Below are positions 16,326-24,962 of a stretch of DNA of 64,000 nucleotides, piece after piece (the first letter of the stretch is position 1; every line of letters starts with the position of its first letter). Below the pieces are notes generated by a model. That model saw nothing but the letters and a program-made list of their open reading frames with translations. It ran no database searches and had not been told where the DNA came from. The position numbers and the translations under genes were made by a program. Source of the DNA: an uncultured Sphingomonas sp. (GTDB lineage Bacteria; Pseudomonadota; Alphaproteobacteria; Sphingomonadales; Sphingomonadaceae); NCBI GenBank assembly GCA_913776045.1, contig CAJYOI010000032.1, positions 1 to 64,000 of the forward strand, in the 5' to 3' direction.

Positions 16326-17426
16326 ATGGGTTTCCGCTGCGGCATCGTCGGCCTGCCGAACGTCGGCAAGTCGACGCTCTTCAACGCGCTCACCGAAACG
16401 GCTGCCGCGCAGGCCGCCAACTATCCGTTCTGCACGATCGAGCCGAACGTCGGCAACGTCGCCGTCCCCGATCCGCGGCTGTCGAAGCTCGCCGAGATCG
16501 CCGGCTCCGCCAAGATCATCGAGACGCAGCTGGGCTTCGTCGACATCGCCGGCCTGGTCCGCGGCGCGTCGAAGGGCGAGGGCCTGGGCAATCAGTTCCT
16601 CGGCAACATCCGCGAAGTCGACGCGATCGTCCACGTCCTGCGCTGCTTCGAGAACGACGACATCCAGCACGTCGACAACAAGGTCGATCCGATCGCGGAT
16701 GCCGAGACGGTCGAGACCGAGCTGATGCTCGCCGATCTGGAAAGCCTCGAAAAGCGCGTGCCGAACCTCGCCAAGAAGGCGACGCAGGGCGACAAGGAGG
16801 CGAAGGTCGCCGCGTCCGTGCTCGGCCAGGCGCTCGACCTGCTGCGCGACGGCAAGCCCGCACGGTTGACCAAGCCCAAGGACGTCGAGGAAGAGCGCGT
16901 CTTCGCGCAGTCGCAGCTGATCACCGCCAAGCCGGTGCTCTACGTCTGCAACGTCAACGAAGAGGACGCCGCGAACGGCAACGCGCTGTCCGCCAAGGTG
17001 TTCGAAAAGGCCGCGTCCGAGGGGGCGCAGGCCGTCGTCGTGTCGGCCGCGATCGAGGCCGACATCGCGACCATGCCGGTCGAGGACCGCGCCGAATTCC
17101 TGGCCGAGCTGGGACTGGAGGAAACCGGCCTGACCCGCGTCATCCGCGCCGGATACGACCTGCTCAACCTGCTGACCTTCTTCACGGTCGGTCCCAAGGA
17201 AGCGCGTGCCTGGACGACGCACGTCGGCGCCAAGGCCCCGCAGGCGGCAGGTGAGATCCACACCGACTTCGAACGCGGCTTCATCCGCGCCGAAACGATC
17301 GCGTTCGACGACTATGTCCAGTTCAAGGGCGAAGCGGGCGCGCGTGACAACGGCAAGCTGCGCTCGGAAGGCAAGGATTATGTCGTCAAGGACGGCGACG
17401 TGATGCTGTTCCGCTTCAACGTTTGA
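16326..17426 (+). CDS. ychF: Redox-regulated ATPase YchF (Obg-family)
   Basis: A 366-residue OBG-family P-loop protein, with ATPase rather than GTPase activity in the family, associated with ribosomes and stress. It has the G1 motif [10 protein letters not shown]3 [20 protein letters not shown] (with the DxxG/A switch), a coiled-coil insert (about 125-205), and the C-terminal TGS domain ([15 protein letters not shown]). No Shine-Dalgarno is visible because a hairpin and T-run occupy the usual position. A leaderless or attenuated transcript is possible. Confidence 0.97.
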   Translation: MGFRCGIVGLPNVGKSTLFNALTETAAAQAANYPFCTIEPNVGNVAVPDPRLSKLAEIAGSAKIIETQLGFVDIAGLVRGASKGEGLGNQFLGNIREVDAIVHVLRCFENDDIQHVDNKVDPIADAETVETELMLADLESLEKRVPNLAKKATQGDKEAKVAASVLGQALDLLRDGKPARLTKPKDVEEERVFAQSQLITAKPVLYVCNVNEEDAANGNALSAKVFEKAASEGAQAVVVSAAIEADIATMPVEDRAEFLAELGLEETGLTRVIRAGYDLLNLLTFFTVGPKEARAWTTHVGAKAPQAAGEIHTDFERGFIRAETIAFDDYVQFKGEAGARDNGKLRSEGKDYVVKDGDVMLFRFNV

Positions 17427-17524
17427 TAGCCAGTCAGGTGATCGGTTCGGATTGACCGCGGTCATCGCGGATGCGACGAACCGATGATCTTGCGACGGGG
17501 AGAGCAAAGGTGTACGATTCGGCT

Positions 17525-17788
17525 ATGACGCTTCGCCCACTGCTCGCCGCTGCCGCCCTGCTCGCCGCGCCCGCGGTGCAGGCGGCCGACCCGTCGCCGT
17601 CGCCTCAGACCGCCGACAGCGCTCCGCGCGCCGAAAACAGCCCGCGCGCCGCAATGCCGCGCAAATCGGCCGAGCGGAAGCAGCCCGGTCTCCCCGCCCG
17701 TCCGCGCATCTTCGATGCGCCCGGTGTCGCGCTGATGATGATCCCGGCGGCATGGGACCCCGAACGGGCGACGATGTTCAACCGCTGA
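17525..17788 (+). CDS. Small secreted protein, unknown
   Basis: An 87-residue protein with a clean signal peptide (LRPLLAAAALLAAPAVQAA), followed by a disordered Pro/Ser/Ala/Arg-rich segment and a short conserved-looking end (IFDAPGVALMMIPAAWDPER). No family is recognised. The frame is open further upstream, and a GTG at 17510 has the better ribosome binding site (GGGAGAG). I chose the ATG because it starts exactly at the signal peptide. It precedes the phosphodiesterase gene by 62 bases. Confidence 0.5.
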   Translation: MTLRPLLAAAALLAAPAVQAADPSPSPQTADSAPRAENSPRAAMPRKSAERKQPGLPARPRIFDAPGVALMMIPAAWDPERATMFNR

Positions 17789-17850
17789 CCGATCGTACCG
17801 ATGGCGCTGGCCGTCTGGAGATTGTCACGAGTCTGAGGCACAAGGCCGGG

Positions 17851-19125
17851 ATGCGTATCTTGGTCCCACTCGCCTGTCTGGCCGCCCTCTCGCTCGGCGC
17901 CTGCGCCGTCACGCCGCCCGCGGCCGGTGTCGCCGTATCACCGCCTGCCACCCCGCAGGTAGCCCGCGCGCCGGTCACGATTCTGATATCGATCGACGGC
18001 TTCCGCCCCGACTATCTCGATCGCGGGATTACGCCCGACCTCTCGCGCCTGGCGGCCGGCGGCGTGCGCGCCGCTATGCGACCGTCCTTTCCGTCCAAGA
18101 CCTTCCCCAATCATTGGGCGATCGTCACCGGCCTGCGCCCCGACCGCAACGGAATCGTATCGAACAATATGGAAGACCCCGCCGGCAAGCGGGCGAAGTT
18201 CAGCATGGCGACCGACGATCCCTGGTGGTGGAATGCCGCGCCCCCCTTGTGGGTCGATGCCGAGGCCGCGGGCATCCGCAGCGCCGCGATGTTCTGGCCC
18301 GGCGCGTCGGTCGCCTATGGCGGCGCGCGCGAGGACGAATGGCCGAACGACGTTCTGGGCGGGGCGCGCCCGAACGACTGGATTCCTTACGGCGAAGCGG
18401 TCGACGAATCGCAGCGGGTCGACACGATCATCGACTGGCTCCGCCGCCCGCAGGCGACCCGGCCGACCTTCCTGACGCTCTATTTCGAGGAGGTCGATAC
18501 CGCGGGTCATCGCTACGGACCGGACGATGCGCGGACGAACGCGGCGGTGGCAAAGGTCGATCGCGCGATCGGCTATCTGACGACCGAGCTGGCCAAGCTC
18601 GGACAGCCGGCCAACATCGTCGTCCTGTCCGACCACGGCATGACGCCCGTCACCGCAGATCAGGTGATCCCGCTTAGCGACCTGGCGTCGGAAACGGACG
18701 GCCGCGCGGTCGAAACGGGAGTCTTCGCCAGCTTCCAGCCCCTGCCCGGTCGCGAGGATGCGCTGGCGGCAAGCCTGTCGCGTCCGCGCGACCATGTGCA
18801 GTGCTGGCCGCAGGGGCAGATCCCGGCGCGCTTCCACTATGGGTCGAACCCTCGCATCCCGGCATGGCTCTGCCTGGCCGATCCCGGCTGGCGCATCATG
18901 CCCAAGCCGCCCACGCGACCGGACGGCGGCGAACACGGCTATGACAACGACGCACCCGACATGCGCGCCCTGTTCATCGCCAATGGCCCGGCTTTCCGGC
19001 GGGCAAAGACCCTGCCGCTGTTCGACAACGTCGACATCTACGCGTTGATCCGGCGCGTCATCGGCCTGCCGCAGGCGTCGGGCAAGGACGGCAAACTGGC
19101 GCCGGTCGAGGGAGCGCTTCGCTAG
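17851..19125 (+). CDS. NPP-type ectonucleotide pyrophosphatase/phosphodiesterase lipoprotein
   Basis: A 424-residue alkaline-phosphatase-superfamily enzyme with a lipoprotein signal (lipobox LGAC, Cys18). Zinc ligands and nucleophile follow the NPP pattern: Asp49 in ISIDGFRPDY, the Thr84 nucleophile in SKTFPNHW, EVDTAGHRYGPD, LSDHGM and GEHGYDN. It probably hydrolyses nucleotide or phospholipid phosphodiesters in the periplasm or at the outer membrane. The frame is open 33 codons further upstream, but ATG 17851 fits the lipoprotein signal and has AAGG before it. Confidence 0.88.
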   Translation: MRILVPLACLAALSLGACAVTPPAAGVAVSPPATPQVARAPVTILISIDGFRPDYLDRGITPDLSRLAAGGVRAAMRPSFPSKTFPNHWAIVTGLRPDRNGIVSNNMEDPAGKRAKFSMATDDPWWWNAAPPLWVDAEAAGIRSAAMFWPGASVAYGGAREDEWPNDVLGGARPNDWIPYGEAVDESQRVDTIIDWLRRPQATRPTFLTLYFEEVDTAGHRYGPDDARTNAAVAKVDRAIGYLTTELAKLGQPANIVVLSDHGMTPVTADQVIPLSDLASETDGRAVETGVFASFQPLPGREDALAASLSRPRDHVQCWPQGQIPARFHYGSNPRIPAWLCLADPGWRIMPKPPTRPDGGEHGYDNDAPDMRALFIANGPAFRRAKTLPLFDNVDIYALIRRVIGLPQASGKDGKLAPVEGALR

Positions 19126-19134
19126 ACTGGACGC

Positions 19135-19665
19135 TCAATCCCGTCGGTCGCGCCGGTTTTCGCGGCGCAACTCGCGGCGGTCGTCGCGATATTCGCGGCG
19201 ATATTCCCGCCGATCTTCGCGGCGCTCGCGCATATATTCCTGCGGAGAGGCATTGCCGCGGCGATATTCCTGCCAGTCGCTGCGACGGTCGCGCCAATAG
19301 GCGCGGTCGTCGGCGCGGCGATCGTGGGCATAGTCGTTCCAGTTATCGCGAATCTCGCGCCGATCGCCCCGCCAGTCGCGGCGGCGCCCCTCCCAATAGG
19401 CCTGCTGGCGACCGTCCCACCGGTATGGCCGGCGATATTGGTCGTACACGTAATAGCCGGTGCCGGGGTAGTAATAGTCGCCGTACCAGCCCCAATACGG
19501 GTTGCCGTAGGCGGCATACCCGCCGTCGTAATAACCACCATCATAATAGCCGCCGTAGCCCGCGCCATAGCCGACCGAGACGCCCGAATAGCCGTAGCCA
19601 TCGGTGCAGGCAGTGAGTGCCAGACCGCCGGCGGCGGCGAGCACGATCAGGGGTAGCTTGGCCAT
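19135..19665 (-). CDS. Low-complexity Tyr/Gly-rich then Arg/Asp-rich lipoprotein
   Basis: A 176-residue protein with a lipoprotein signal (ALTAC) and three zones. Zone one is Gly/Tyr repeats (GYGAGYGGYYDGGYYDGGY). Zone two is an aromatic patch with YRRPYRWDGR. Zone three, from about residue 85, is a charged tail of repeated D-R-R-E-Y-R-like units. I do not recognise a characterised family; similar RcnB-like or YXWGXW-type exported proteins share the arginine-rich tail. ATG 19665 has a strong ribosome binding site (GGGAG). A general-stress-type promoter motif lies 39-64 bases upstream. Confidence 0.65.
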   Translation of the reverse strand: MAKLPLIVLAAAGGLALTACTDGYGYSGVSVGYGAGYGGYYDGGYYDGGYAAYGNPYWGWYGDYYYPGTGYYVYDQYRRPYRWDGRQQAYWEGRRRDWRGDRREIRDNWNDYAHDRRADDRAYWRDRRSDWQEYRRGNASPQEYMRERREDRREYRREYRDDRRELRRENRRDRRD

Positions 19666-19703
19666 GGTGAACTCCCGTGTCATCATGAAAGTCTGCTGGC
19701 GGG

Positions 19704-19729
19704 AACGTGGTGGTGGGTGTCGCGGTTCC
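19704..19729 (-). promoter_or_regulatory. EcfG/general-stress-type promoter
   Basis: On the minus strand: GGAACC, 16 bases, then CGTT, matching the alphaproteobacterial general stress response consensus GGAAC-N16/17-CGTT. It points at the low-complexity lipoprotein gene, with a predicted leader of about 30 bases. Confidence 0.6.
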
Positions 19730-19871
19730 GCGGGGCGGTCGGCCCACGCGCGCCTGGGCCGCGCACGGGCCCCGTCCGCAGCCGAAGCGAAATGCCGGTC
19801 GGTGATCCACGCCGAATGATTTTTTAGGCACGCCGCGTGGCGCCCTCCCTGTGGTTCGCCTAGCAGGTCCT

Positions 19872-20720
19872 ATGAGCAATATCCTCCTCGCCGACTCCGT
19901 GCAGCAGCTGTGGGACGATGGGTCGATCGATGCCGCCGTGCGGTTCGCAGACGCAAACGCCACCGCCGATGCCGCGGTCGTCGCCGATGTGACGCGCCCT
20001 CTGCTGCTCGGCTACAAGCCGGAGCGTCCGAATGGCCGTGCGATGCTGATCCTGGGCGGCGGTGGCTATACCGCGCTGATGGTCGGGCGTGAAGGCGTCG
20101 CCGTGGCGCGCTGGCTGACGTCGCTCGGGTACCACGCCTTCGTCCTCCTCCATCGCTTCCCTACGGCTGCGACCGGCGTCGCAGCGCCGCTCGACGATGC
20201 GCGGCGGGCAATGCGGATGATCCGCGCCGACCGGGCATGCGCGGGCGTCGGTGTCGTCGGCCTGTCGTCGGGCGGCCATCTCGCGGCCTGTCTCGTCGCG
20301 GACTATCCGGCGGAATGGTCCGAACGTCAGGCACCGGCGGACACGCTAAACACCCGACCGGACGTTCTGATCGTCGGCTATGCGCCGATTTCGACGAACG
20401 CGAAGGGCCGGACGATCGTCGCGGACAAGCCGCCGCTCGCGCCGCCGGAAAAGCAGGCGATGTACGATCGACTGCAACCTGACGCGCAGATGACGGCCGC
20501 CCCACCGCCGGCGTTCATCGTCTATTCGGCGACCGATGCCGTGGTTCCGGTCGACAACGCCTATAGGCTGAACGACGCACTTGTCGCGGCCGGCGGCACG
20601 GCCGAACTCCACGTCTTCGCCGACGCGCCGCATGGCTTCGCCTTGGATACCGAAGGGTTGCCGGTCTCGGTCTGGCCGACGCTGTGCGAGGCGTGGTTGT
20701 CGCAGGTCGGTTTCCGGTAG
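19872..20720 (+). CDS. Alpha/beta hydrolase (acetylxylan-esterase/lipase-like)
   Basis: A 282-residue esterase of the dienelactone hydrolase/BD-FAE-like type. Key features are the oxyanion turn LILGGGGYTAL, the Ser nucleophile in GLSSGGHLA, Asp in YSATDAVVPV and His in DAPHGFALD. No signal peptide is seen. ATG 19872 (with AGGT before it) is preferred over the GTG at 19851. Such enzymes often remove acetyl groups from sugars, but the substrate here is unknown. It is convergent with the GST-like gene at 20758. Confidence 0.78.
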   Translation: MSNILLADSVQQLWDDGSIDAAVRFADANATADAAVVADVTRPLLLGYKPERPNGRAMLILGGGGYTALMVGREGVAVARWLTSLGYHAFVLLHRFPTAATGVAAPLDDARRAMRMIRADRACAGVGVVGLSSGGHLAACLVADYPAEWSERQAPADTLNTRPDVLIVGYAPISTNAKGRTIVADKPPLAPPEKQAMYDRLQPDAQMTAAPPPAFIVYSATDAVVPVDNAYRLNDALVAAGGTAELHVFADAPHGFALDTEGLPVSVWPTLCEAWLSQVGFR

Positions 20721-20757
20721 ACGCCCGACGTCGGGAACGACGGCACGGGGAACGTGC

Positions 20758-21384
20758 TCACCCGTCGATGAAGACGGGCGGGTCCCCGGGGTTCCAGGGT
20801 GCAACGCGTCGCATGACCCTGTCGAACAGATCGGAGGCGAGGTGACCGGCAAGCCACGCCGTCAGCCGAGGCAGCGGCAGGGCGTCGAACCACTGCCGGT
20901 CGACCGCAGCGAACTGCCGGACGAACGGCATGATCGCCGCGTCGGTCATGCCGGCTTCGGCGCCGCTTAGCTGTCCACCGGCCTCAAGTCGCTCTTCGAG
21001 GTCCGCCAGAAACGGCAGACAGCACTCGCGATGCTCGGCCGGGTCGGAACCGTGGCGATCAGGGTATTTGTACCGATCGAGATGTTGTTTGAACACGCCA
21101 TCGTTGCAGGCGATCAGCGCGGGATCGTCGCGCGCCAGCCAGTCTTGCGGGTCCCGCGAGCCGAGCGCCCAGCGCATGATCGACAGGCTTTCGTCGATCA
21201 CCACCGCGTCCGCCGTCTGTAGGACGGGCACAGTGCCCTTCGGCGAGATCGAGAGCATGTGCACGGGCTTGTCGGCGAGCCGGACCTCGCGCAGTTCGTA
21301 CCGTGCGCCACTGACCGCCAGCGCCAGCCGTGCGCGCATCGCATAGGGACATCGACGAAAGCTGTAGAGGATCGGCTCGGCCAT
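20758..21384 (-). CDS. Glutathione S-transferase family protein
   Basis: A 208-residue GST. The N-terminal thioredoxin-like domain starts LYSFRRCPYAMRARLAL, with a CxxA-type active-site Cys as in Omega/Beta-like GSTs. It has the cis-Pro segment KGTVPVLQ and the ESLSIMRWAL glutathione-binding motif. The C-terminal helical domain ends with LAGHLASDLFDRVMRR. ATG 21384 starts exactly at the thioredoxin fold. It is likely a cytoplasmic thiol transferase or detoxification enzyme; the substrate is unknown. Confidence 0.82.
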   Translation of the reverse strand: MAEPILYSFRRCPYAMRARLALAVSGARYELREVRLADKPVHMLSISPKGTVPVLQTADAVVIDESLSIMRWALGSRDPQDWLARDDPALIACNDGVFKQHLDRYKYPDRHGSDPAEHRECCLPFLADLEERLEAGGQLSGAEAGMTDAAIMPFVRQFAAVDRQWFDALPLPRLTAWLAGHLASDLFDRVMRRVAPWNPGDPPVFIDG

Positions 21385-21470
21385 ACCGATCCTATGGTGT
21401 GCGCAGAGTGTCTTTGAAAGCCGTTGCAAAGCTGAACGGGGCGGCATCACCCGCCGCCCCGTACGAACAT

Positions 21471-21665
21471 TCAGCTACGACCGCGCAGCGTGTTCAGCAC
21501 CGCCATCGCCGCGACGCCGGCTAGCGCCGCGCTGGCCCATGGCCGCGCCTTCGCGAAATTGGTCGCCTTCTGCGTCAGCGGCGCATCGCCCGAGAAATGC
21601 TCCCGGAAAGCGTCGGACAGGCCGGTTTTGCCGTTCGTCTTTTCGGCAGTGGTCGCGTCGATCAT
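21471..21665 (-). CDS. Small ElaB/YqjD-like membrane protein
   Basis: A 64-residue protein with a polar N-terminus (about 1-38) and one C-terminal hydrophobic helix, ARPWASAALAGVAAMAVLNT, ending in LRGRS. The arrangement of an amphipathic stalk plus the C-terminal anchor ARPWxxxALAG resembles DUF883/ElaB stress proteins that bind the inner membrane. The assignment is tentative because the N-terminal helix is short. A candidate general-stress promoter lies 41-65 bases upstream. Confidence 0.6.
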   Translation of the reverse strand: MIDATTAEKTNGKTGLSDAFREHFSGDAPLTQKATNFAKARPWASAALAGVAAMAVLNTLRGRS

Positions 21666-21705
21666 GTGAACTCCGTAGGTGCGCGGAAATGCGCGTCCCG
21701 CCCTA

Positions 21706-21730
21706 AACGACCGAAGTCGGGGAGCGTTTC
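21706..21730 (-). promoter_or_regulatory. Weak general-stress-type promoter candidate
   Basis: On the minus strand: GAAAC, 16 bases, CGTT, one mismatch from GGAAC-N16-CGTT. It is positioned for transcription of the small ElaB-like gene. Confidence 0.35.
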
Positions 21731-21837
21731 AAACGGCTCGTTCCTGGCGCTTGCCGGTCGATCGGTAGCCGTGACGGCGGCGATCATATTCGGCTATCGT
21801 ATCCGCCGGAGCCTGCACGCAGAAGGAAAACCTGCCC

Positions 21838-22428
21838 ATGACCGACCGAATTCTCGTCTTCTACGGGTCCTACCGCGCGGATCGTCAGGGCATCCGCCTC
21901 GCCGACTTCCTGGTTCGCAGTTTCGCGGCCCGCGGTGCGGACGTCGAGCTGATCGATGCAAAGGCGGTCGGGCTGCCGATGCTCAACCGGATGTACAAGG
22001 AATATCCGGCCGGCGAAGCGCCCGAGGCGATGGAGCGGCTGGCGGGCAAGATCCGATCAGCGGACGCCTTCGTCTTCGTGACGGGCGAGTATAACTGGGG
22101 CCAGCAGCCGGGCCTGAAGAACCTGACCGATCACTTTCTGGAGGAATGGTTCTGGCGCCCGGCGGCGATCGCAAGCTACTCCGCGGGTCGCCTGGCTGGC
22201 GCCCACGCCAGCGTCGCCTGGCACGGCACCTTGTCGGAGATGGGCATGGTCGTCACCTCGACCACGTTGACGGTCGGCAGCATCGGACGGACGCTCGACG
22301 ATAGTGGAGCGTCGATCGGCGACGGGGGCGCGGCGCTGGCCAAGGCCTTCCCGCGCTTCGCAGATGATCTGGCGTGGTGGACGGCGGCCGCGCGCACGCA
22401 CCGCGAGCGCGTCCCGCCCCCGTACTGA
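21838..22428 (+). CDS. NADPH-dependent FMN reductase-family flavoprotein
   Basis: A 196-residue flavodoxin-like reductase. The phosphate-binding loop for FMN is YGSYRADRQGIRLADF near the N-terminus; the GEYNWGQQPGLKNLTDHF segment holds the isoalloxazine-contacting loop typical of NADPH-dependent FMN/azo/quinone reductases. Length is normal. It likely reduces quinones, azo compounds or chromate with NAD(P)H in the cytoplasm; the physiological substrate is unknown. No operon partner is evident. Confidence 0.85.
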   Translation: MTDRILVFYGSYRADRQGIRLADFLVRSFAARGADVELIDAKAVGLPMLNRMYKEYPAGEAPEAMERLAGKIRSADAFVFVTGEYNWGQQPGLKNLTDHFLEEWFWRPAAIASYSAGRLAGAHASVAWHGTLSEMGMVVTSTTLTVGSIGRTLDDSGASIGDGGAALAKAFPRFADDLAWWTAAARTHRERVPPPY

Positions 22429-22468
22429 CCGCGCGTCATACGCCCTGAATTACGCCTCGCCAGCCACC

Positions 22469-22789
22469 TCAATTACCGTCGGCATCGACCGCGAACACCA
22501 CCGGCTTGCCTCGCGATGTCGGCTCCCAACCGGCCGACAGCGCCGCACGGATGCACCGCGTAATCGTCGCGTCATCGAGCTGAAGGCGACCGCGCGGCAG
22601 CCCTTTCAGCAGCCGCTTCGGCGGTGGAAATTCGACCCATGCCTCGCGCTTGGCGTCGTGCTGACGCAGGGCGATCGTCATCCCCTTCCACCCTTCGTCG
22701 TCCGACAGATGCGGTTCGCGATGCAGGTTCCAATCATAGGTGGCGCCATCGACACTAACAGTGCCGCCGGTGTTCTGGGACTTTGACAT
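22469..22789 (-). CDS. Conserved-looking hypothetical protein, 106 aa
   Basis: A soluble, hydrophilic 106-residue protein with no signal peptide. Features are a VSVDGATYDWNLHREPHLS start, a central GMTIALRQHDAKREAWVEFP segment and a PKRLLKGLPRGRLQL basic patch. The beta-strand-like N-terminus with several Trp and His residues suggests a small fold rather than a chance frame, and codon usage fits the neighbours. I do not recognise a family. Confidence 0.5.
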   Translation of the reverse strand: MSKSQNTGGTVSVDGATYDWNLHREPHLSDDEGWKGMTIALRQHDAKREAWVEFPPPKRLLKGLPRGRLQLDDATITRCIRAALSAGWEPTSRGKPVVFAVDADGN

Positions 22790-22920
22790 AGCATCACTCT
22801 AGCACGTCGGGGCGGCCGGGACACAGGTCCGGCCGGGCCAGCCGCGCGCCGCTCGGGCAATGACGAAGATCGATGATTTCCCGATGGACCATCGCCGGTC
22901 GCTGCGATTATCGGCGCATC

Positions 22921-23121
22921 ATGCCAATCGTCACGACCATCATGAATTCGACCACCGGTCAGCCCATCCAGAAGCACACCTTCGGGCGGATGCCCAAGCC
23001 GTGGGAATCGTTCACTCTGCAAAGCGGCGAAATGGTCCGCGCCGACCGCGTCGACATCGGCAAGCCGGCGCCGGGCAAGTCGGTCACGCCGATTTCGGTC
23101 TGGGTCACGCCCAAGGGCTGA
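22921..23121 (+). CDS. Small hypothetical protein, 66 aa
   Basis: A 66-residue soluble protein read from ATG 22921, beginning MPIVTTIMNSTTGQPIQ and containing WESFTLQSGEMVRADRVDIGKP. The frame is open 16 codons further upstream. No family or signal is recognised. Support is codon usage and length only, so it could be spurious. It directly precedes a decayed receptor/regulator region. Confidence 0.35.
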   Translation: MPIVTTIMNSTTGQPIQKHTFGRMPKPWESFTLQSGEMVRADRVDIGKPAPGKSVTPISVWVTPKG

Positions 23122-23280
23122 TCGCGTCGCCGCTGCCTGCCTATTGTCCGTGCTGATCGGCATAGCGTGCCCCGTGGCGCGGCGATGCGGGTTCGGTCAC
23201 CACGCCGCGCTGACATGCCCCCTCCGAACCCATCGCCGCCCGCGTCCGGGCCGTAACCCTGACGCGCGGCCAGATCACCG

Positions 23281-24062
23281 GAACAAGATCCGGGGCGTCG
23301 GCGTCACGCTGGCCAGACGGTCCAACCGGGCGTCGGCCTGTTCATCGACGGCATCTACCAGCCGAATACGTCATACCTGAACAACCCACTGAACGACCTC
23401 GAGCGGATCGAAGTACTGCGTGGCCCGCAGGGAACACCGTCCGGCAAGAACACGATGGGCGGAGCGACCCAGGTCATCACGCGCCAGCCGGGCAACGATT
23501 TCGAAGAACACGGCAATGCGAGCTACGCGGGTTGCGACAACGGCTGGAAACTCCGCTCCGCGGCGTCCGCGCTGCCGTGCCCGCGCCAATCGTAAAGAAC
23601 GTGCGGGCCGTGCAGATCGCCGCCATCAGGACGGGTTCCTGACCAACACGCTGAACCGCACCAACTATCGCTACCGCTGCCTCTACGCCCGCGCCGAAGC
23701 GGACGTAGGCGACGAATCTCGTCTGTCGACGATCGGCGCTTATGACCTGCGCGACTGCGTCGGCCTGGACGGTGAAGGCGACTTCGGTCCTGCCAACATC
23801 GCCCGCCTGTCGGGCACCGACGAACTGCAAAAAAACGCGCCGCGACAGTCAGTGGACCGACCAGATCTCGACGCTGGTCGGCCTGTTCCACAGCTACGAA
23901 GCCTCCCGCGAACGGCATCACCCGCGTCGTGCCGCTAAACATCGCAGACAATACCCAAGTCCTGACCGACGCCTATACCTGTGCCGCGTTCTGCACCGTG
24001 TTCTGGAAGCCGAACGCCGACCGGGAAGTCACCGCGGGCCTGCGTTTCGATCATAAAGACGG
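23281..24062 (+). pseudogene. TonB-dependent receptor remnant, several frameshifts
   Basis: Receptor plug and early-barrel sequence is readable but spread over several frames. Plug: GVGLFIDGIYQPNTSYLNN, then DLERIEVLRGPQGTPSGKNT and GGATQVITRQPG, ended by a stop at about 23595. In another frame: QDGFLTNTLNRTNYRYR, SRLSTIGAYDL and GPANIARLSGTDELQKNA. A final piece is REVTAGLRFDHKD, a mid-barrel motif. Signal sequence, TonB box, most of the barrel and C-terminal strand are missing. It clearly belonged to the large sphingomonad receptor family for sugars or aromatic compounds. Between 23122 and 23281 I see no gene. Confidence 0.8.
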
Positions 24063-24084
24063 TTGCAACGTTGCAGATCTCCTT

Positions 24085-24485
24085 CGGTCAGGTCTGGGAC
24101 GTGCGGCGCATCCTGGAACTGCGCACCGCCGAAATCGCGGCACGCCAGCGCAGCGATGCGGATATGCGCGCAATTCTGGAGCAGGCGGCCGCCATGCGCG
24201 CGTGCGCCGACGACGCGGCGACGCTTATGCTACACGACATCGCCTTTCACCAAGCGATCGCGGACGCCAGCGGCAACCCGCTTTTCACGCAGATCGTCCG
24301 GTCGTTCGAACCGCTGATGACAACCGCCGGCCCCGCCTCATGGCAGACCCGCGGCACGGTCCATCAACGCCAGGCGATCCTCGATCTGCAGCGACATCGC
24401 CAAATCGATCGCCGACCGCGACGAAGCGTCCGCCCGCGAGAATATGGATCGCCATTTCGCCGCGAGCATCGCCGACCTGCTTTGA
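24085..24485 (+). pseudogene. GntR/FadR-type regulator remnant (FCD domain only)
   Basis: Joined directly to the receptor remnant. It begins VWDVRRILELRTAEIAARQR, continues through MLHDIAFHQAIADASGNPLF (metal/ligand-binding FCD core) and then shifts frame near 24380. The expected end, ADRDEASARENMDRHFAASI, is found in another frame with a stop at 24485. The N-terminal winged helix-turn-helix is absent. FCD regulators often neighbour TonB receptors for sugar acids, so this looks like a deletion that fused two formerly adjacent genes. Confidence 0.75.
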
Positions 24486-24538
24486 CACAGCGCATGGTGG
24501 TGCGAGGTTCGCGCGCCAGCGGCCGCCCGCGCCCCGTC

Positions 24539-24874
24539 TCAGCGCTGCTTTTTCGTGATCGTCGCGGTGAAGTCCGGCTCTTTCTTCGCCACCCAATCCA
24601 CGAATTTTCGGATATTCGGGTTATCCAGCAATCCCGTCACATCCATTCCGTGCCGTTGCAATTCCGAATTGGTGAAGTTGGCGGTCAGCGTCTGCTGGCA
24701 GATCGGATGCATCGGCACGACATCGCGACCACCGCGACTTTTGGGAACGGGGTGGTGCCACACGATCGTCGTGCCGGTCGGCCGACTGCACAGCCAGCAC
24801 GGCAAGGGTGCTGCCGGCGCTTCGTCCTCCTTTGGCAGATGATCGTAGGGATCGTGCTTCGAGCGTCTGGCCAT
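24539..24874 (-). CDS. Small HNH endonuclease-family protein
   Basis: A 111-residue protein from ATG 24874 with a compact HNH-type zinc fold: CWLC, then IVWHHPVPKSRGGRDVVPMH and PICQQTL. The paired His, the later His and the second Cys fit the beta-beta-alpha metal site. A short basic/acidic N-terminal tail precedes it. Stand-alone HNH proteins of this length can be nicking or housekeeping nucleases; no phage gene, restriction partner or toxin-antitoxin gene is adjacent. The frame is open upstream, but ATG 24874 fits domain size. Confidence 0.7.
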   Translation of the reverse strand: MARRSKHDPYDHLPKEDEAPAAPLPCWLCSRPTGTTIVWHHPVPKSRGGRDVVPMHPICQQTLTANFTNSELQRHGMDVTGLLDNPNIRKFVDWVAKKEPDFTATITKKQR

Positions 24875-24962
24875 GGCGGGATCCGACTGGGGTTGCGGCC
24901 GCGGCTGTAGCGCAGCGACCCGCCGCGGCCTAAGGAAAGCTGTTGCCGATCTGGAAGGAACG

